Assembly (NCBI RefSeq): GCF_018812025.1
Contig: NC_063052.1
Span: 15,476,186 to 15,540,185 of the forward strand
Source: Megalobrama amblycephala
Lineage: Eukaryota; Chordata; Actinopteri; Cypriniformes; Xenocyprididae
Direction of reading: 5' to 3'
DNA: 64,000 bases
The position numbers and the translations under genes are program-made. The notes under the pieces are model-generated. The model was not told where the DNA came from. It did no database searches and saw only the letters and a list, made by a program, of their open reading frames with translations. Positions 1 to 13,715 of this stretch are shown here, in pieces. Position 1 is the first letter of the stretch. The number at the start of each line of letters is the position of its first letter.

Positions 1-2572
1 AAATGAGGAATATTGTGAAATCAAGACTACAATGAAGTTCATAAGTAATTATAAATATCTTTACTGAACAATTTAATGCATCTTTGCTGAATACAAGTAT
101 TATTTTCTTTCAAAACAAAGTTGGACTCGTTTCACTTTGAAGGAAAGTCAAACGGGATTTGAATGACATGAGGTTGAGTGAGTGATTAGATATCCAAGGA
201 ACTGAATAATACCTTTCTCTCAAATTTAAAAGCATCCCTTCATTAAACAGCTGATAGTTTAAGCATTTGAGATTAGCTCTACGTCCACAAGAGGCCAGTT
301 TCCTGTAACAAATGATAAAAGATCAACAGTCTCCCTCTTCGGACCGTGCCTGCTTCTGGGATAATCCCTGGACAAACAGAAGCCACCTTTGACTGGACAA
401 GAATGTTATCGGGATACTCTCTTCCTCCGTCCCAGCAGAATTCCTTACACCGACCCCACACAGACCCCTCCGCACCTCAGTCACTATCTGCAGTCTTTCA
501 TCAGCCTGCGGCTCGAGCGGTATTAAGAGTTACTCCGCAGTCACGGCTCACTTGATTAAGACAGATAGACCAGCGCAGGACACTTCATCTTCTGTCCGAT
601 GAAATATGTTAACTGCATCCTCATGTTCCTCCAGCACAATTAGCCTGAATCCACTAAAACAAGCTTCTCTTGTGCTGTTGCATTTTCAAACGTTAAGTAG
701 AGCTACCGAACAAGACGTGATCTATTATCATCGACCGTGCAGGTATGTTTTTTCCTGCATAAAGTATATCAGTGAGGAGGAAACTATAGCTTATACTCCT
801 TTCGCTATATTTTATGATAAGCCCGTTACTCACCGGTGTAGAATTCAGACCGCATGCACTGCCAAACTGCTTTTTTATGAACTCTGACATACTAAAAACG
901 TTGTACGTCTTCTGATAGCATGGTAAAAAGGCTTTTTATTTTTCTTTCTTTCGTGCTTTTGTTTTTAACCATTGCACCATAATATTATTTCAGCCCACTC
1001 TGTCTAAAATGCAGCCAAAAGAGATTTTGTAAAGGGATCATGCAAGTGTCTGCAAATACTAATCTGTAGCTGTTTTATATCCATCAGTGTAATTAAGTTG
1101 GACGGCGCTGCGAAATGAAGAAGAGAATGGAAATGCTGAGAAAAGCACGAGGGATTTGAGCGTTTGGAAGGAATGATTTTGATCAATTAGGGATCCGTTC
1201 ATGTTGCAGCCATGACTTCTGCTTTTTTAAAAAAGGACCAGGCCACCCATTCTATCCTTACATAACAGAGTCATCACGTCAATTCAACAAAAATGAACAG
1301 AGCAAAAACAGGTTACACTATGAGACCAATCAGTTTGCATGTAGCATGCATTATACTTGTGTAAAAATAAATAATTTTATTGTTTGTCTAATGAAACTGA
1401 CAAAGTCGATGTTAGATTAGTTTGCCATGCAAAGAAACTTTTGGTTGTTTCTGTAGGTGTTTCTGTTTTAGAAGCAATTATCATGAACTATTTGTTGACT
1501 GACCGCTACAGTAAACCCTTTATAATTGAACTACAATTATAAATAGTGAAATAATGCACTCATGTTAATTATCATAAGCATTTTTTCTATTATACAGGAG
1601 CATTTCAATTACTACACAAATGCATGCAGCTATCTAAACAAATTACACTATACTTAAAAAAAAAAAAAAATGTCTGAAATCACTAATAAAACAAATATTT
1701 TTTAAATACTTTTTGTGTTTTAATCATTTAAATATTTATTTGAATACATTTCATAACATATCAGATTTTTGGCCATTTAATAAATATTATTATTAAGTTT
1801 TAATCAAGTCATTTACTTCATGTACATATATTTTTGTCTGCGATCCCATTAATTCCCATCAACTTTGCTTAAAGGTTATGAAAAGCAAACTCTCAGTCAT
1901 ATACTGCAGAGTGTTGCACAGGGAACAAGCCGATGCTTTTAGAAACCATTAAAGCCGTGCTGTTATCTCTGCCAGGACAGTTAAAGTTTAGCCCATAATA
2001 GACGGGCAGATCCTCCTCGCTCTTCCTTCAAGCACTCCCGGGGGTCTGTCTGACTTCCTGTCATTAAAGAGACAGCGCGCTCGACTACCATCTGGGTGAC
2101 TGACAATCCGCCATCAGCACAACGTGTGGAGTCCACCTGAACATCTGCGAAATCAGCCAGACGCTGGCCGAGCGAGACACCCCTGCCAGGCGCTGACGTC
2201 GTGCGGCGTGAGCAGACAGCGGCTGAACAGAGCGATCGGTGTTGATGTAAATCAGGTTTCTGACAGCTAAAGTGGCCAGCGTAATGCTTTTAATAAGACA
2301 GGTCTGTTATTGTAAAGCTCATTCTCTGCCTTGTTGCAAAACTCGCAGTGCAGTGACCATAAAACACGTCCTTACAATCTGACATCTGAACATCAGCCAA
2401 GAACACAGTTGAGAAAAAAAAAAAAAAAACATCTGAGAAGTTTCACTGTTGTCTAAACAATTTTAGACGACAATCGAACAGCCGAAGTGCTCAGCGTCAG
2501 GAACAGCACTGATCCCTGTCGGCTTTAGACTCGTAAACACTTCTGACATGTACATACAAGTCTTTCTTTCAC
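1..2572. other. angpt1 intron 1, distal part without recognised features
   Basis: This lies downstream of the angpt1 exon-1 splice donor on the minus strand and is therefore intron 1. It is mostly AT-rich single-copy-looking DNA with short A runs near 1656-1670 and 2415-2430. The stretch at about 1960-2260 is noticeably more GC-rich and could be conserved non-coding DNA, but I cannot compare it with other species. No exon with plausible splice sites and a recognisable protein was seen. Confidence 0.55.
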
Positions 2573-2660
2573 AGATAGAGGGACAGATAGAATGATAAAA
2601 TGATAGATAGAATGATAGAACGATAGACAGAACTATAGATAGAACGATAGAACGACAGAC

Positions 2661-2700
<40 letters not shown>
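2573..2700. repeat. GATA-type microsatellite
   Basis: The stretch begins with imperfect GATA/GAAC/GACA units and ends in a perfect (GATA)n run from about 2661 to 2700. It resembles, on a small scale, the long array at 6970-10317, including the same GAAC and AAAATGA interruptions. It directly precedes the TIR element that starts at 2740. Confidence 0.95.
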
Positions 2701-2701
<1 letters not shown>

Positions 2702-2739
2702 CTATGCCTTTAAAACTTTATTGTCTCATAGCTGCTTTA

Positions 2740-5431
2740 TATGGAAGCTTGTTTCTGCCACTAAGAGTTATAAAGTCACACTTTATATTTCGCAATTCTG
2801 ACTTTATAACTAGAAATTGAGACTTTATAACTCACAATTCGGACTTTATATTTCGCAATTCGGACTTTATATCTCGCAATTCAGACTTTATATCTCGCAA
2901 TTTGGACTTTATATTTCGCAATTCGGACTTTATATCTCGCAATTCAGACTTTATATCTCGCAATTTGGACTTTATATTTCGCAATTCGGACTTTATATCT
3001 CGCAATTCAGACTTTATATCTCGCAATTTGGACTTTATATTTCGTAATTCGGACTTTATATCTCGCAATTCAGACTTTATATCTCGCAATTTGGACTTTA
3101 TATTTCGCAATTCAGACTTTATATCTCGCAATTTGGACTTTATATTTCGTAATTCAGACTTTATATCTTGCAATTCAGACTTTATAACTAGAAATTGAGA
3201 CTTTATAACTCACAATTCGGACTTTATATTTCGCAATTCGGACTTTATATCTCGCAATTCAGACTTTATATCTCGCAATTTGGACTTTATATTTCGCAAT
3301 TCGGACTTTATATCTCGCAATTCAGACTTTATATCTCGCAATTTGGACTTTATATTTCGTAATTCGGACTTTATATCTCGCAATTCAGACTTTATATCTC
3401 GCAATTTGGACTTTATATTTCGCAATTCGGACTTTATATCTCGCAATTTGGACTTTATATTTCGTAATTCGGACTTTATAACTCACAATTCAGACTTTAT
3501 ATTTCGTAATTCAGACTTTATATCTTGCAATTCGAGCTTTATTACTCGCAATTCAGACTACATCTCGCAATTTGGACTTTATATTTCGCAATTCAGACTT
3601 TATATCTTGCAATTCAGACTTTATATCTCACAATTCGGACTTTATATTTCAGAATTCAGACTTTATAACTCACAATTCAGACTTTATATTTCGTAATTCA
3701 GACTTTATATCTTGCAATTCGAGCTTTATTACTCGCAATTCAGACTTTATATCTCGCAATTTGGACTTTATATTTCGTAATTCAGACTTTATATTTCGCA
3801 ATTCGGACTTTATATCTCGTAATTCAGACTTTATATTTCGCAATTCTGACTTTATAACTAGAAATTGAGACTTTATAACTCACAATTCGGACTTTATATT
3901 TCGCAATTCGGACTTTATATCTCGCAATTCAGACTTTATATCTCATAATTCAGACTTTATATTTCGCAATTCGGACTTTATATTTCGCAATTCGGACTTT
4001 ATATTTCGTAATTCGGACTTTATATCTTGCAATTCGAGCTTTATTACTCGCAATTCAGACTTTATATCTCGCAATTTGGACTTTATATTTCGTAATTCGG
4101 ACTTTATATCTCACAATTCGGACTTTATATTTCAGAATTCAGACTTTATATTTCGTAATTCGGACTTTATATTTCGTAATTCGGACTTTATATCTTGCAA
4201 TTCGAGCTTTATTACCCGCAATTCAGACTTTATATCTCGCAATTCAGACTTTATATTTCGTAATTCGGACTTTATATCTTGCAATTCGAGCTTTATTACT
4301 CGCAATTCAGACTTTATATCTCGCAATTCAGACTTTATATTTCGTAATTCGGACTTTATATCTTGCAATTCGAGCTTTATTACTCGCAATTCAGACTTTA
4401 TATCTCGCAATTCGGACTTTATATTTCGTAATTCGGACTTTATATTTCGTAATTTGGACTTTATATCTCGCAATTCGGACTTGATATCACGCAATTCTGA
4501 CTTTATATCTCGCAATTCTGACTTTATATCTCACAATTCAGACTTTATATCACGCAATTCTGACTTTATATCTCACAATTCAGACTTTATATCTCGCAAT
4601 TCTGACTTTATAACTCGTAATTCTGACCTTATATCTTGCAATTCAGACTTTATAACTCGCAATTCAGACTTTATATTTCGTAATTCGGACTTTATATTTC
4701 GTAATTCGGACTTTATATCTCGCAATTCGGACTTGATATCACTCAATTCTGACTTTATATCTCGCATTCTGACTTTATAACTTGCAATTCAGACTTTATA
4801 TTTCGTAATTCTGACTTTATAACTCGCAATTCGGACTTTATAACTCGTAATTCTGACCTTATATCTTGCAATTCGGACTTTATATTTCGTAATTCGGACT
4901 TTATATTTCGTAATTTGGACTTTATATTTCGTAATTTGGACTTTATATTTCGTAATTCTGACTTTATAACTCGCAATTCGGACTTTATAACTCGTAATTC
5001 TGACCTTATATCTTGCAATTCGGACTTTATATTTTGTAATTCGGACATTATATTTCGTAATTTGGACTTTATATTTCGTAATTCTGACTTTATATCTCGC
5101 AATTCAGACTTTATATCTCGCAATTCTGACTTTATATATCGTAATTCTGACTTTGTATGTTGCAATTCGGACTTGATATCACTCAATTCGGACTTTATAT
5201 CTCGCAATTCAGACTTTATATCTCGCAATTCGGACTTTATATTTCGTAATTCTGACTTTGTATCTTGCAATTGGGACTTAATATCACTCAATTCTGACTT
5301 TATATCTCAGACTTCGGACTTTAAAACTCACAATTCTGAGAAAAAATGAAAGATAAGAGATAAAATGAGAGATAAAAAGTCACAATTACCCTTTTATTTT
5401 TTATATTTCTTAGCAGAAACAAGCTTCCATA
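2740..5431. mobile_element. Non-autonomous TIR DNA transposon with expanded interior
   Basis: The left end reads TATGGAAGCTTGTTTCTG and the right end is its near-perfect inverted complement (about 20 bp). The 6-bp direct repeat GCTTTA flanks both ends (2734-2739 and 5432-5437), consistent with a target-site duplication. Nearly all of the interior is a 21-bp tandem array (separate entry). A compact relative sits at 45695-45860 with only a couple of the internal units, so the array appears to have grown inside the transposon. No transposase is encoded. The superfamily is uncertain; a 6-bp duplication would suit IS3EU or Dada types, but this is only a suggestion. The element lies in angpt1 intron 1. 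Confidence 0.8.
2785..5340. repeat. 21-bp minisatellite (about 120 units)
   Basis: The unit is of the form GGACTTTATATCTCGCAATT plus C, with frequent TTTCGTAATT and CTTGCAATT variants. Because 21 is divisible by three, stop-free frames appear on both strands (DFISRNS on plus, RDIKSEL on minus). Higher-order structure is visible: a three-unit 63-bp period near 2850-3450 and a four-unit 84-bp period near 4180-4400. A marker variant (TAGAAATTGAGACTTTATAA) recurs at about 2810, 3188 and 3858, showing larger duplications of blocks. Confidence 0.95.
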
Positions 5432-5616
5432 GCTTTAGACTCAGTTTTGCACATCCAAGTCCTAGTTTTCACACACCAAGCTTTGCACTTCAGTTCAGAC
5501 TTTAAAAGCACCGTAATCTTTCCTCTCCGCTGCTCTACTGACTCCTCTCAGCTCACAAAACTATGATAATTGCAATAATTATGCGATCATCCATTGCACA
5601 ACCTCGCAGAACTCAC
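5432..5616 (-). other. angpt1 intron 1, proximal end with splice donor
   Basis: The minus-strand sequence at 5611-5616 reads GTGAGT, a consensus donor directly after the AAG codon that ends exon 1. The rest of the 185 bp up to the TIR element shows nothing else recognisable. Confidence 0.85.
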
Positions 5617-5967
5617 CTTTTGCAACCATTGCGTGTAGTTCTCCATGACGTGCTCCAGCTGCTGGATCTTCTGGTTGGAGAGGTCGGCTTCAGGTTGAGG
5701 TGCGTCCCGCTGAAGTGTGTTGGCATTGTACGTCGTGCCCGCTTTAAACTCTCGACAAGCTCCTCCATCGCCCTCCGGAAGGATAAAAGTGTAGCTGCAC
5801 TGTCCGTGTTGGATCCGGTGATATTTCCGACCACTGCTGCTGTTGCCGGTGGCTTTCGGCGTGGAGCTTCTGAGTCCTTCTTCTGCTGCTCTTCTTTGCT
5901 CAGCTCCACCACAGTCTGCCACCACCAGCAGCGCCGCCAGGGACGCGCAGCGCCACACAAACCACAT
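5617..5967 (-). CDS. angpt1: Angiopoietin-1, coding exon 1 (partial gene)
   Basis: The exon encodes 117 residues of the secreted ligand of the Tie2 (Tek) receptor, which stabilises endothelium. The first in-frame ATG is at 5967 and is followed by a signal peptide (residues 1-about 21, core SLAALLVVA). Residues 47-65 contain RKYHRIQHGQCSYTFILPE and residues 84-90 TLQRDAP, the N-terminal superclustering segment with Cys57 and Cys71 at the conserved positions. Residues 99-117 (QLEHVMENYTQWLQK) begin the coiled coil and carry the NYT glycosylation sequon. LEHVMENYTQWLQK fits angiopoietin-1 better than angiopoietin-2 or -4. The exon ends exactly at a codon boundary before GTGAGT. Compared with mammals there are roughly a dozen extra residues (about 28-45, rich in E, S, T, G, including an NSS sequon) before RKYHRIQHG. 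The coiled-coil remainder and the fibrinogen-like domain lie beyond position 1. Confidence 0.95.
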
Positions 5968-6340
5968 GGCTGGAGCTGGAGGAGGTCGCAAATATCAAAG
6001 TTCGTTCAAGGGTTCAGTCGGTTCCTTTAGTCAGGTGGAATCAGTGCGAGCAGAGATGTTGGGACGACGTGATCACGTCCGGACTGGACCGTTGCCTGGA
6101 GGTCATTATCAATCCTGTCACCTGCTCACAAAACACTAATATCTACTTGGTCTTCTGGGGAAGAACTGAAGCCTTGAGAAACTGCATGTGAAACACAGCT
6201 GAGCAGTTATGAAGAAAGCAAGACAGCGTCCATGAAGATGTAGTCTGGAGTGTTGTCAGACCTCCCCTGGCGCTCTCTCTCTCTATGTTTCCTCTGTGTG
6301 TGACCGTGCGACTGAATGACTTTGCTCTGGGCTTCTAGCA
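5968..6340 (-). promoter_or_regulatory. Probable angpt1 5' UTR and proximal promoter
   Basis: This is the sequence directly upstream of the angpt1 ATG. The start context has G at -3 (GCCATGT). No TATA box at a convincing position was found. On the minus strand, GAGGAAAC at 6288-6295 matches an ETS core, and a CAGGTG E-box lies near 6120. The transcription start cannot be fixed from sequence alone; the extent given is inferred from gene position. Confidence 0.5.
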
Positions 6341-6377
6341 TGCTCTGCGCCGGCCCCTCGCAGTGACTGTAGAGGAA

Positions 6378-6383
6378 TGTGTG

Positions 6384-6415
<32 letters not shown>

Positions 6416-6440
6416 GGTGTGAGAGAGAGAGAGAGAGAAA
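6378..6440. repeat. (GT)n then (GA)n microsatellite
   Basis: A run of GT dinucleotides to about 6420 is followed directly by GA dinucleotides to about 6440. It lies about 410 bp upstream of the angpt1 ATG and is the nearest length-variable tract to the promoter. Confidence 0.95.
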
Positions 6441-6969
6441 AGGAAAGTGAAGCGTAGCGGGACCCCAGCAAAGAGGATGTTCTTAGTGCTTGAGGATCGT
6501 TTTACAAGCCTTCTGACCCTGTGTTTGTGTAGTAGCCCTGCCTCCCGTACACTCAACCTTCAGTAACGTACACACACAGCTGATCAGCTTTTACACTATA
6601 TTTGACTGCATTAAAGGGAGAGATCACACGAAATTGTCATCATTTACTGTATGCATTCTCATGTTTTCCATAGTAATCCATACAACTTTCTTTTCTCCAT
6701 GAGGCACAGAAAGAGATGTTTAGCAGAATGTCCTTGCTGTACTTTGCCTATAAATAAAAGTAAATGATGATCAATGCTGTCAAAGTATTTTCAGAGAATA
6801 GGTAACATGAATTGTTTTTTTTGTTTTTTTTATATGGTGAATTTTTATAACTTGATATCATCCACTGGTATTGTATTGAGAAAAAGCAGCATTTTTCAAA
6901 ACGTTTATTTTGTGTTTTATAGAAGTCAGGTTTTCATAAAAACTAATTGAAAAATCCAGTAAAAATAAA
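6441..6969. other. angpt1 upstream flank, no recognised features
   Basis: Between the GT/GA tract and the GATA array there is ordinary AT-rich sequence with a short T run near 6820. I see no exon, RNA gene or transposon terminus. Confidence 0.5.
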
Positions 6970-10317
<3,348 letters not shown>

Positions 10318-10481
10318 GAACATCAGTAAACTCTTTTTTAATTGTCTCCAGAACAGCATAAATCAGCACATGGAATGTGACATTGCGCAACTCTGCTTCT
10401 ATCAGAAACACGAGCCTCAGCATCTCCTCCTGCTTCATAAAAACAAACCTGAAATCCAGCTCCGGCCTGATAGAGGAGATG

Positions 10482-10516
<35 letters not shown>
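10482..10516. repeat. (CAT)n microsatellite
   Basis: Eleven or so perfect CAT/ATC units occur in a row. Confidence 0.97.
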
Positions 10517-10791
10517 GACACGACAGTGGAGCAGGAGTTCTATTTATACTGATCTTGGACCAGTTTTCCCCACTCAGAATCCAACCAGCTATTGTGAGAT
10601 ACAAACAAAGAGCTGTTCTCAAACAGCAACCCAACAGTTGGCAGGGTACTGTGCTTGGAGACAGGAGGTCAAAGGTCAAGTTCCAATTAAAGTCCCTCAC
10701 CCCCTACTATGGCAACCTAGCTGGCAGATAAAGACTGAACGATTCTTAGTAAACTGACTATGAGACAATGACTCAGTAATACTCATAACAG

Positions 10792-10813
10792 CCTCCTCCT
10801 CCTCCTCCTCCTC
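10792..10813. repeat. (CCT)n microsatellite
   Basis: Seven perfect CCT units occur in a row. Confidence 0.95.
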
Positions 10814-11347
10814 GCGGTTTCTAACTCACATGTAGGCGCTCCAAGATAACGAGCCCAGAATAACCCTGAGCCGTCTTAACTTAAAAGCATGAGTAAACAT
10901 TTCTCTGAAACCTGACGCCACACCCCCGTATCTAAACTATAGGCGTCTGTCTCAGTACCATATAAGCAGCAAAATACGTGAATGTTGGATTAGATGATAA
11001 CTGCTGAAAATGATCAAATATAGTAAATTTAGACACAATTTTTTTTCTGGTGGGTTGAGACCCAAAAATGATCTGCAAGTCACAGACAGCAGAGAAAAAC
11101 AAGGCTAAATGAAATAAATATGATGAAAGAATCAATGGTTCACATACTTATGAATGGGGTTATTTTAATAAATTCAGCAATTGTTTTGTCTTGTGAACTA
11201 AATGTAAACATCTTTTATGTAAAATATCTTACTCAGGACAGTACTAAACAAAAAAATAACATGCATTTTGTATGATCCCTCTTATTTTATGAAAATTATT
11301 CACATTTTCACAGATTCTGCAAATGGTTTACATACTTTTTCTTGCAA

Positions 11348-11349
<2 letters not shown>

Positions 11350-11444
<95 letters not shown>
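11350..11444. repeat. (TA)n microsatellite
   Basis: About 95 bp of TA dinucleotides with one CA interruption near 11425. It may extrude cruciforms and is a likely assembly-length-uncertain site. Confidence 0.97.
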
Positions 11445-11963
11445 AGTTTAAATAAATAAAGGGAGGAGAAAACGTGCATAATAAATAATAATAATATCCA
11501 AAAAAATAATGTCCATCCTTAGTTAATTATTTTAATACTTAGTAATAATTATAATAATTAAATAATAATTTAGTAATTGTTGAGTCTATGGCAATATCAA
11601 TGAATCCTGAAGTAAAGCCTGTTGAAAACCACAGATTTAGAAGACAAGCGACTCTTTATATAGAGACTCTTTAGTTTCCCACTGAATCAGAGTCTCTATA
11701 TCATGTTTACAGTGTAGCAGGTCAGAACTTCAAAGACCAACATGATGAACACTCTGTGATTTGGCGTTTACTCAAGTTTTCGGGGAAATGCACAAACCGT
11801 GCATATTTACACCGTCATAATTGATTTGTGTAATCTACACACCAAAGTCTGGGCTGGAATGTAAACATAGAACATGCTGCGAGAAAACAAACATCTTATT
11901 CATGCTGCCGGTTTTAACTGCTTAGACTCCCAACATCTTCATCACAGACCACGAAATATATAA
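11445..11963. other. AT-rich intergenic DNA, no recognised features
   Basis: Short AATAAT-rich stretches near 11480-11580 are followed by ordinary sequence. Nothing coding or transposon-like was recognised. Confidence 0.45.
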
Positions 11964-13110
11964 TATCCCAGATAACAGAAGATGATGTTCTAAAAAAGTT
12001 CTCATTAAGTTATGAAAACGTTATTTTTTTTAAAAACGTTTTTTCTTGGTTGTACGAATGTTAAGGGAACGTTCCATTTTATCATTCTTCAAACAATGTT
12101 ACTTTTGAATGTTCTCTCAAAGTTCTGAAACAAGTAGTAACATTTAAAAAAACGTTAGATGAACGACCTTAACAAAAAAAAAAAAAAAAAAAAAAAAAAA
12201 CAAAAAAAAAACAAGATGTAATATAAGAATCTGGAGTCTCCAGAATGTGTCTACGAACGTTAAGGGAACGTTCCATTTTAACATTCTTCAAACATTATGG
12301 GATCGGTAACACTTTCTATGAAGACCATGCTTATAATGAATTATAGCTCCATTTATACTTATTTATTAGCATGAATTACTATTTTATAAACATATTTATA
12401 AAGACTTATTAAGACCTATACACATTATAAGAGCAGTTATGGTTACATTTATATAATTAATTATAAGTCATGCATTTGCTTTTTTTAATGTTCATAATCT
12501 ATTATACACTGATTTATAAGTATTAACTAGTCAGTCGTATGGTTCCATTAATGTATTTATAAAGATGCAGCCTGCATTGCTATAATGTTATTATATTATA
12601 GTTACAATTTCACACTTATTTGTCAAATTAGTAAATATATTGTTAATAGTTGTGTTGTGTTCTTATAAATACTTGTGAGTAATAATAGTTACTAATCTCT
12701 ATAAGTGCATCATTGATGGCTTTAAGTGAAGTGAAAACATATTTTCCTAAATCAAATGTTAAGAAATCATGAAGATGTGCTCATTATACATTTTAAGTTG
12801 CTTAATTGTAAATGTAACTAATGAACAATAATTCCTGTAATAAAATAATGAACCAATCTAAGCAAATGCATGGCTTATAAGTAATTATAAAAATAATATC
12901 TGTATCTATAACTGTTCTTACAATGCAGTATAGGTCTTAATGAGGCTTTATAAATATATTTATAGAATAGAAATACTAAAATAAATAAGTATATATGGGC
13001 CTATAAATCATTATAAGCATGGTCTTCATAGAAAGTGTTACTTTTGAATGTTCTTAGAAACAAGTAGTTACATTTATAAAACGTTAGATGAACAAGCTAC
13101 AAAACATTTC
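11964..13110. mobile_element. MITE-like repeat with tandem halves, split by a second element
   Basis: Two similar blocks share GTTAAGGGAACGTTCCATTT, a CATTCTTCAAACA segment and AAAACGTTAGATGAAC. The first block is at about 12050-12165 and is intact. The second is at about 12250-12300 plus 13032-13100 and is interrupted by the TIR element at 12305-13031. The GGAACGTTCC palindromes and the CCCAGATAACAGAAG start are typical of short non-autonomous fish elements. An A-rich run at 12174-12210 separates the blocks. Confidence 0.6.
12305..13031. mobile_element. TIR/foldback element inserted into the MITE-like repeat
   Basis: The left end GGTAACACTTTCTATGAAGA and the right end form inverted repeats that match over about 41 bp with a single mismatch. 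Weaker inverted similarity continues inward for well over 100 bp. The element is AT-rich and encodes nothing. The intact neighbouring block at 12050-12165 serves as an empty-site reference. The target-site duplication is not clear; about 10 extra bases (TTATGGGATC) lie left of the terminus. Confidence 0.8.
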
Positions 13111-13127
13111 AGGAAAAAAAAAAACAA

Positions 13128-13715
13128 GCCGTTTTTGTGTGTGTCCCTTTAAATGCAAATGAGCTGCTGCTCCCGCCCCCTTTCCAGAAGAGGGCGGAGC
13201 TTTAACAGCTCAACAACAACAAAGCTGGAGAATCTCACGCAGCCAAAATGACGACGTGTTCAGCCTTACATTGTTCAAACCGGAGTCGACACTGATGGAG
13301 AGACTCAGGAAGAAGTTACAACTTTTAGGACTTTTCTGATTCAGCTCATCCACTAGCATGTGCCGTCATGTTCATCTTTTGTGCAAATCCAGCGTTAAGT
13401 TAGTGAAGCAGTCCGGTGTAAAATAAACAACACTCTACTACAACAACTCTTCCTCTTCTCTCTAAAGCAGCCCAACATGGCCCCGCCCCCTTTGTTGTGT
13501 GTTCTCAGGGGCGGGATTTATGTAAATTTTAGGGTTTGTGATGTCACAAACCCAGGAAGAAGCTCGTTGTAGTCCCTACCAGCCGTTTTTTGTAGTCCTT
13601 AAAAGGTGATTTCTGTTAAAGAAAATATCTCTCTTTGCATTGAACTTTGAGCGTTGTAACTTCACAGATGTTGTTTATGCTCAAACAGCAACATTACACA
13701 CTAACTAAAGTCAAA
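13128..13715 (+). mobile_element. Truncated copy of a TTAA-type interspersed repeat
   Basis: The sequence from GTGTGTGTCCCTTTAAATGC through the GGGCGGAGCTTTAACAGC and CAGCCAAAATGACGACG segments recurs inverted at about 61310-61600 inside an element flanked by TTAA. Its right part (CATTGAACTTTGAGC to ACACACTAACTAAAGT) also matches the end of the TTAA element at 43825-44497. Neither terminus is preserved here. Confidence 0.65.

Larger units (their letters stand above)
10318..11349. other. Upstream intergenic DNA with two trinucleotide repeats
   Basis: The segment contains a (CAT)n tract at 10482-10516 and a (CCT)n tract at 10792-10813. The His-run and Met-run frames over the CAT tract are artefacts. 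The remainder is unremarkable, with a T run near 11040. No host exon recognised. Confidence 0.5.

Noticed and set aside
2817..5349. Long frames on both strands (DFISRNS and RDIKSEL repeats)
   Set aside because: Product of a 21-bp unit without stops; open on both strands and bounded by transposon termini.
11268..11459. Ile-Tyr-rich frame
   Set aside because: Translation of the TA dinucleotide repeat.
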